Below, one piece after another: positions 56,940 to 64,000 of a stretch of 64,000 bases of DNA (position 1 is the first letter of the stretch; each line of letters opens with the position of its first letter). Where the stretch lies: NCBI GenBank assembly GCA_959347315.1, contig OY365809.1:1014148-1078147 (forward strand), written 5' to 3'. The notes under the pieces are model-generated. The model saw only the letters and a list, made by a program, of their open reading frames with translations, had not been told where the DNA came from and made no database searches. Made by a program: the position numbers and the translations under genes. The DNA is from Bimastos eiseni (lineage: Eukaryota; Annelida; Clitellata; Crassiclitellata; Lumbricidae).

Positions 56940-59900
56940 TTAATGAGCATCCATCTCGTCGCATGTGTGGCTGCGCGCTGGAGGACTGTTTGGATCACCG
57001 ACGATCGGTAACAGCAAAACTGGCTTCGATCGTCTGTCACCAGCATCCGTCTTCGATCTCCTGAGCTCCGCGACACGATTCTGAGCGGCCTTGATCTGCT
57101 CCTGGATGCTCGCAGAGACCCTCTTCCTTAGCTCGTTCCTCTCGGCAACACCGTGATATTTCAGATGGTTCTGTCTTTCAACGATGAACATCCGACGTAG
57201 ATCTCTTACGTCCACGGTCTGCTCACGTAGGTCGCTCACGAGCTCCTTCTTAACACGAGTACGTTGTTCGCGCATCTCCTGCTCTCCGAATCGGAAGTCT
57301 GCTTTTGTGCAGGATGCCGTGCGACCTACGAAGTCTTTTGCAAACTCTGCCTCGCCACGGCGACTCTTTTCGAACTGCGCCGACCGCCTGCGCACAACGT
57401 TATACCTGAGCGCAACATGTGAACTTCTCATTTTCTGGTCTCGCAAGTCATCAAAAAAACCCTGCTGCTCGATATGGGTGATAAGCGCCGACCTTCTCTG
57501 TTGATCTGCCACTTGGGCGCGAATTCTATCTCTCGCCCCATCTCGAGTCTCTTTCAGTCGACGAACGTGAGCCGCCTGCTGAGCGGATCTTTCCGCAGCC
57601 TCGGCTCTCTTGTAGTCCTTCCCGACAGCGTTGAGACAAGACAACCATATTGCGCTTCGGTACTTCCTGTTCTCACGCTCGCGAATGTCTGCGAGTGGAA
57701 CGCGCGATATCTTCGGTTTCGCCTGAGTGTTTGTTGCAATGTGGTTGACGTCGTCCGAAAGACGAATGTATCGCGCACAGTTCTGTTTTTCTTCGAGGAT
57801 GTCCTCTTTTATATCACAGGCCCTCCTCAACTCTTCTCTGATGCCTCGCAAGCGAAACTTGGCCAGCGGGGAATCCCCGTCATCGCAGACGTCGGGATTT
57901 TTCAGGGCGACAACAGGACCGAAGAATTCCTTCACGCTTCGTACTTTCCTTGGTTTCGGCTGTGTCGAGATCGCAGTTTGAGGGCGGTTTCTTTGAGCCA
58001 AGTATTTGGAGTCTGTTGCTGTTGCTCTCGTGGTCGCTGGCTCCAAGATTTCGTTGTATTCCAGGCTTTCCTTCGCTAGTTGTAGGTCAACGTTCATCTC
58101 CAGCTTTACCATGTCAAATGAAATTGTTTCATTTGGTTGATTTGCAACATTCTCCTGTCAACAGAGCATACTATATATAATGCTATAAAGGTAGATTAAT
58201 GTTAGTGAAGCAAGTTAACTCCGTCACTGTTCACATTTTGACAGTGCCAGTCCCAAGCCTGGATAAAATATGAGGGCGACGCTAATGATTATTGTTTTCA
58301 TACAGTGTCGTTAAACTGAAACTACCTAAGCAGGTCAGATGTTCCTACCCTGTTACTCTGTCTTGTTCTCACTGTCTCTGCAAATACTGTCATCGCCTGT
58401 GTACCTCAGTCAAGTGCTCACAAGTAAATGTTCTTAAAGGGGTGCTATATAAATCCTATTAATTATATGATCCTGCCACTGAAGCAATGCATACCTCACT
58501 AGTTTTAACACTACCCAGGGTCTGATTTGTCAAAAAAGAATCAATGGAGCTTATGAAAATTTCTGGGAATCTGAGAATTCCAAATTCTATATCCAAGCCC
58601 TTGTGGCAGAAGCTGTGGAGTCCAGACCCCCTCCCTCTGACAAATCGGACACCGTCATTACCGTCGTCTTCCTGTTTACATTTACCATTACCTCCTTACT
58701 CATATCTACTTACTTTATGATTTTACCTCTACCTACTTACATTAACCCATTCTACCATTACCCTCACCACATACCTCATCCCTATCTTCATACCATTTTC
58801 CCTTCAACTTCACCTATATATTTTTACCTTTACCTTTAATCATTAACTTCTTACCTAGTACATGTACCTCATTTTATCTGACATTCTCCTTTCCCTCATT
58901 GCCTTTAGTTTTTCCCTGTTACCTATAGCACCTTTTCAACTTTAACTTCTTACCTATCATCTTTTATCTCCTTCTTACCTCTGGATTTTGACCTCTGCCT
59001 CATTTAACCAGTTATCTCCCCCTGCCTTACCTCTATTAAAATGGAATCTACGGTTACTATTGATACTCACGATGTTTGCACTCGATGGCCTGGCCCTCGT
59101 TCCCGGCGGAGGAGAGAAGCGACTGAAAGCAGACGACAGAGGTCGTCGACTCATCAGGTACGACTCGAAGTCGAACCTTCCGGAAAGGGGGGTTCGGACG
59201 CATCGATTCGTAGATAGAGGGGTGATGGGTGGAGTTGATAACCGGACGAGCGTATTCTTACGTTTGCCTGCCTTCCATTCGCGATATTTCCTCTGGATGG
59301 TTACGACGGCCCTGGATTGGAACACAGCAAACGATGGATGTAAGGAGAAGTTTAGAGAAAAAAAGGGAACAGGAGAGGAAAAGAAGCAGGGTAAATAGGA
59401 GCAGAAAATGAAGGAGAATCATATTGGGAATGGAAACACGAGGAAGAAGGGAACAAAGAGACGTAACTTTAGACAGAAACTAGAACAGAAACAAGAATAG
59501 AAACTAGAACAGAGGATATAGATATAGATACTTCACCTAACTTATATATATATATATATAACTATATATCAACCATGGAATGCAACAATTGGGTCTTGCA
59601 ATGTAAACCATGAATAATAATCTACAAACATCTGCAGAATACCTTAACCTAAATTCCTGGTCAGATGTCGAAATAATTCATTAAAGACATACTTCATCTA
59701 CAGAGACCTGCCAAAACTTTTAACTTACCACGTCTATTCAAGGTGTCGAAATAATCAATTAAACGCAACAAAATCATCATTCCACCTACATCACTCACTT
59801 TCGAAACACGTCACGAAACGTCCACCCGGCCTATATAGGCGTTGATACGACCCGCTAACTGTTCCCCAAAGGACCCATAGTGCCTCCTCACCAGAGCTCC

Positions 59901-62263
59901 GTTTCGACGGCCCATCGGATCGCCGACCGTGTGAGGTGTCCACGCCAGTATCGCTGGATGATAAGAACCGGCGAGTGATGGGCGAGAATTGAATTCACGC
60001 GTCCTATTAATCTCCAGATGGACACCTCTGCCTCGCTTGCAGACGATGCACGGACCTAAAAAAGAGGCAGCCATGCGAAAATTATCCCCAGGTGCTGAAT
60101 ATATACATTTTTGCAGATGCTAGTCTTATAGTAAGTCTTCAATGATGGGATTGAATTTTCATCACATCATTGACCCTGAAATTCACGTTGCCTGTTTGCA
60201 GACTGTGAAAATTGGAATAAATAACGTCACGATGTAACCGTTTTGTGCATGTCTACACTACCACCCAGGACATTGGTGCCAGGCCTGGAAACCCCAGATG
60301 TTTAGGGCCTTAGTATGCGTATGTTGGTCCTTTGCTTTGGAACGATATCCTCTCTCTCTCTGACTCGATATTTGAATTTTACTGTAGTGCCTTTCTTTCT
60401 GCCATTACTCTTTTAAAGACCTTTCTTTTGCCACGCTGCAGAGAGTTCCTCTGATTAGGTCATACTGGGAGAGGCGCAATAGAAATATGTGAACACATTA
60501 CAAGACAATACATGCACACAACTCCACTGTGCCTGTGAATAAGCCAGTTCCCACGACTTAGCTTCTGTGGGATCTATTATAGGTATATAGAATTAACGAT
60601 TATGATGATTATATCACTGAATGAATCAATCATCATGACCCAATCTAGAGGAGTGGCATTCTATCTCATGCAAAATAGAACAGTACAAAGCATTAGTAAA
60701 AGGTATTTGTAAGAACATCTATAAATACCCAAAAAGACCGACCTCTCTAACTAATCGGCCACCATGCCACACAAGTATCTCAATAACAACAATTATAAGT
60801 AATTAAGTAAACAAGATTACTTCATTTGCAGAAGAGGGCAGCTGGAAAGCCTGCGACTGGGCGGAAAATTGTCCTCCAAACATGGCGCCTTCGATAACCT
60901 CCTCGTCGGAAATGACGTGACGATCAAGAGCCTTTAGTGACCAGATCGTGTTGATGACATGGTGTCGGTAGTATCTTCTGACACTGATTGGCGTGTCGGA
61001 CAGTGTCAGGAGCGTTAGGTTCTGACAGCACGACATGCCGTCGATCGTTCGGTATCTGCCGATGGGATTGTCGTGAAGGTGTAGAATTCGTAGTCGTCTT
61101 AGGCCTTTCCAGAAAGAAGGGTCCGGTAGTTTTGCAATCTGAAACGAAATCTCCAGTTGGTATGTCAATTGAAGCAAAACAGCAATGTAATGTAATGGGT
61201 CATTTATATAGCGCCACTTCAAGAAATCTACTCAGAGGCGCTCTCTGCACAGGCCAAAATGATGTTAGATGTGACACAATCGAATACAATACACAATCCG
61301 TTAGCAAAACAGTGCACAGTAAGCTGAAAAGAGTCACCAGTGGTCGGCCCACGCACAAGTGTGGAACAGCCAACAGATTCCCGATGACAGCTGATAGATG
61401 GCATGGACGTAGGCTAAACAGGCTATTGATGTGCGTATGCAAGTATAAATTTATGCATATATTGTATGTAAGCATTTGTAAAGCACCTCTAGTAGGGCGA
61501 AATAAAGGAATATATACTGACACATATGATAGGTGAAATGTTCATATTTGATCACATCTAAGACCTTGCTCAGCGCTCGTGAATAAGCTGGTGCCGTGCA
61601 CTTAGCTTTCAAGTGGCACTTTAGAAATTTGGAGATTACGATTGTTCATGTTTACACGAATTCATCAATTGATATTCTTCACTTTCGATGGGGTGTCACC
61701 CAGCATCATGCCAACACTTGAAAACTGTTCTCTTAAACCGGGGCCGAGTGGACACTGTCCGCCACTGTTTGCACTCTGACAGTGCAAGTCCCAAGCCTGG
61801 ATAAAGGAGGAGGGTGACGCTAATGATTCTTGTTATTACACAGTGTCATTAAACTGAAACTACCACATCTTAAAAGACTTCAACATACATGTTGTATACA
61901 AAACGATGAAAGCCTCACCTGATTTCCATGAAGATCCAGCTTAAGCAGCTCAGAACAGGGACCCAGCGCATCAATCCTTACGATGAAATTGTTGGCAAGG
62001 AGAAGAACCGTCAGATTCCTACACATCCCGAGACCATTGAGGTGTCGAACGTGCAGACGGCTCAAAGCCAAAAAATGCTCATTCTCGATCTCAATTGCCT
62101 TTGCGTTCTTCCTGAGGAACTCCTCGTTGACTGTAACAAAATACCCATGGTCCTCTGCTTCCTTCACCGCATCCGAGTCGCATTTGCGATGGTACAGCAA
62201 AGCGTGTTTTCCTCCACATTGCACCAGAGCTGGTTGAGAAGCGACGTTTCTGACTGTCGACAT
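56940..62263 (-). CDS. LRRIQ3: LRRIQ3, leucine-rich repeat and IQ motif protein, 5 exons
   Basis: Exons in transcript order: 62263-61919, 61138-60821, 60055-59892, 59311-59071, 58154-56940, with AG/GT sites and matching phases, about 760 aa. Exon 1 holds the first leucine-rich repeats and ends ELLKLDLHGNQ. Exon 2 continues LPDPSFWKGLRRLRILHLHD and has NTIWSLKALDRHVISDEEV, a signature shared with vertebrate LRRIQ3. Exon 3 gives SILAHHSPVLIIQRYWRGHL, the first IQ motif, and exon 4 a second, AVVTIQRKYREWKAGKR. Exon 5 encodes a charged, largely helical tail rich in Arg, Glu and Gln (for example RSAQFEKSRRGEAEFAKDF). IQ motifs bind calmodulin; the family is associated with ciliated cells and testis in vertebrates. 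The start is the first Met before the LRRs. Confidence 0.93.
58219..58327 (+). repeat. about 100-bp dispersed family, copy 2
   Basis: ACAGTGCCAGTCCCAAGCCT, GGATAAAATATGAGGGCGAC and GTGTCGTTAAACTGAAACTA match copy 1 at 19423 and copy 3 at 61758. It lies in LRRIQ3 intron 4. Confidence 0.75.
58670..59040. repeat. TTACCT-rich imperfect tandem repeat, LRRIQ3 intron 4
   Basis: Irregular units such as TTACCTCTACCTACTTAC and TTTACCTTTACC. In composition it is the complement of the GGTAA-rich repeat at 20395. It reads as GGTAA in the transcript, directly after the exon 4 donor at 59070. Confidence 0.65.
60056..60820. other. LRRIQ3 intron 2 with a retroelement relic
   Basis: 60452-60490 has GATTAGGTCATACTGGGAGA then GGCGCAATAGAAATATG, a retroelement 3' end also seen in reverse at 19200. 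CTCTCTCTCTGA lies at about 60350. No missed exon was found. Confidence 0.45.
61195..61412. mobile_element. SINE-like repeats in LRRIQ3 intron 1
   Basis: GTAATGTAATGGGTCATTTA, TATAGCGCCACTTCAAG and CAGAGGCGCTC (61185-61245) belong to the TATATAGCGC family. 61325-61412 is the direct copy of the dispersed repeat found inverted at 5795-5886. Confidence 0.6.
61758..61864 (+). repeat. about 100-bp dispersed family, copy 3
   Basis: GACAGTGCAAGTCCCAAGCC, GGATAAAGGAGGAGGGTGAC and AGTGTCATTAAACTGAAACT. It ends 55 bp before the exon 1 donor of LRRIQ3. Confidence 0.75.
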
Positions 62264-62438
62264 TTCTCAAGTTTTGCCAAAACAGTGGCTGTAACATGAA
62301 AGTGTTTAATTCTAATTGATTAAACCACTTACATATTAGGTATTTTACTTGGGACTTAGATTGACTATTAAAGTGCCAGCTGGGGTTTAAGCAACAATGT
62401 AGTTTATCTCAACATCAAAATCGAGTAATTACAATAAG

Positions 62439-62742
62439 GATAAATCTTCTGCGGCCAAAAGTTCGGCACAAAAACAAACGAAAATTTTATTTCCAAGGCC
62501 GAACCCATACAAAATTTAGCACCGAAGACCTCTGTGCATGCACTGTAATTGGAGCATGCACAATGTTAAAAAAACACCCCAAATTTGTAACATGTGTCGT
62601 GAGGGTCGTTTAGGGTCAGATTAGGCATCGTGAGGGTCGTTTAGGGTCAGGGTTAGTGTCGTTTATCGATATATAAAACGAACTTTTGGCCATATAAGTA
62701 GTTTTTATGTGCATTTTTATGGCGAACTTTCGGCCGCAGAAG
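62439..62742. mobile_element. MITE-like element, copy 2
   Basis: The ends are CTTCTGCGGCCAAAAGTTCGG and CGAACTTTCGGCCGCAGAAG, an inverted pair of about 20 bp. The interior has one diverged unit of the tandem array of copy 1 and TTAGGCATCGTGAGGGTCGT twice. It lies 180 bp upstream of the LRRIQ3 start codon. Confidence 0.8.
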
Positions 62743-64000
62743 CTCCGCGCTTAAAATAATCTCAATAGGGCTATTATTGGCACTGAATCCGTGATCTTTA
62801 CTAGTGTGAGAGAGCCGCACAAACTTTAATGTACATAGCATTTATGGGAGGCGGAATTTACTCTAAAATATAATCACGTGACTATGAGAAAGTTTGACTG
62901 CTCTATAATTATACACGGTAATTATTTTTGCGACTGTGGAAAAATATTGAAAACAATCGCATTGCTGCTTTCAACTTCATAATAAAATAGTTGTGTGTTC
63001 TTACATTACATTTTGCTTAAATCCAGCGCAAATACGTAACATCTAAAAAATGTACAAGTTTCAAAAGTTACTGTTGCCATAGCACCACACCGGAAACGTA
63101 CATCGCTATATTCTGGTGCTCTGCAGGTAATTTGTCTGAACAGCGCTAATTATAACCGACTCATACATGATCCGACCAGAGCCTTCAGAGGTGCAAAAAG
63201 CAAAATTTAAAAAAAAATGAGAAGTTGTTTTTTTTGTTTTTGTTTGTTTTTGTTTGATTCGGTTTTTAGTTTTCCTTTGGATCCTGTTACAACAATTTTG
63301 TTATACAAAGTATCAAACACAACATGAAAAAGAGACCCAACTTGTTTATATATAATTAATTTAGCTTGATTTTCGACTGAACGATACACACAATTAGTAA
63401 TATAAATAGTAATATTAGTAAATTTTTGAATGTATTTTAAAGAACAAAAAACAAAAAATGCCATTTTTGTTTTTTGAGTTTTTTTTTAAAATAACCCAAA
63501 AAACCAACATGTTTGCAGCTCTGGATCCGACTCATCCGAGCGATGTAAATTTCTGTACAGAGCTGGAAATGCGAACTCCAAGGTTTTTGAAAATGATCCT
63601 GTAAAGTGTTTTGATTTCTAGGTCTTGATATTTTTAACGTACGCAAACCAGATATAAAATTACTGCACAGAGATGACAATTCGAACTACTCGCTGATTTT
63701 GAAGTACATTCCTCAAACCCTCACTCGGTTTCATTGGCCTTGCCACGTTGTTGAATGTTGAATGCTGATAGCCTTGTGCTCCGTTGAGTGCAGCCTAGGT
63801 TACAGTGTGGACACACAGCTTCGACACAAGGCCACAAGCGTGACGTAGGCGTAATTCGATTCGAATTAGCTAAAATGTCATTAATCTAACCTTATAATAA
63901 TCTAATTATTCCATATTAGTCCCAGAACTAATTGAAATGCTCGAAAATGGAGAATATAACATTTTAAAATCGAATTCAACAGCTCTTTGAATTCCTGACT
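62743..64000. other. non-coding right end
   Basis: AT-rich sequence with T- and A-runs (63207-63260, 63440-63490). No gene, RNA or clear repeat was recognised. The LRRIQ3 promoter may lie in its left part. Confidence 0.35.

Overview
The window is eukaryotic nuclear DNA from an animal, most likely a marine invertebrate. Genes are split by GT-AG introns, and four conserved animal genes can be read exon by exon: a PHF3/DIDO-type transcription regulator, RAB14, a taperin/phostensin-like protein and LRRIQ3. The sequence between them is AT-rich and full of degraded LINE, SINE, hAT and MITE-like repeats and minisatellites. The species cannot be fixed from the sequence; an invertebrate deuterostome or a lophotrochozoan both fit. 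All exon models were made by hand from reading frames, splice sites and phase.

Layout. 1-830 is a minisatellite cut by the window edge. 1349-2599 (-) is an intronless serpin-like gene with one in-frame stop. 2.7-7.8 kb is repeat-rich and holds a tRNA-derived SINE, a LINE 3' end, a hAT end and an orphan fibrinogen-domain exon. 7856-11071 is a full-length hAT transposon with matching ends, an 8-bp target duplication (one mismatch) and a transposase frame broken only by three single-base indels in short homopolymers. 12476-32927 (-) is one 19-exon gene for a protein of about 3390 residues with a TFIIS central domain, a SPOC domain and a 1946-residue last exon. 32.9-36.3 kb is the intergenic region between this gene and the divergent RAB14. 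36328-42523 (+) is RAB14 (8 exons, 214 aa). 42.5-46.4 kb is intergenic and carries a MITE-like element with an internal 73-bp tandem array. 46376-52655 (+) is the taperin/phostensin-like gene (3 exons, about 930 aa). 56940-62263 (-) is LRRIQ3 (5 exons, about 760 aa). The right end holds a second copy of the MITE and no recognisable gene.

The genes are ordinary neighbours and not a pathway: nuclear transcription control (PHF3/DIDO), endosome-Golgi trafficking (RAB14), PP1/actin regulation (taperin/phostensin) and a probable ciliary or calmodulin-binding protein (LRRIQ3). I did not find a convincing new multi-gene system. The most interesting signals are: tandem repeats that copy a splice donor and the start-codon region of the PHF3/DIDO gene; complementary GA/CT tracts flanking a SPOC exon; a MITE carrying an array of NRF1-like sites; and a pattern of homopolymer indels suggesting that some apparent gene breaks are assembly errors.
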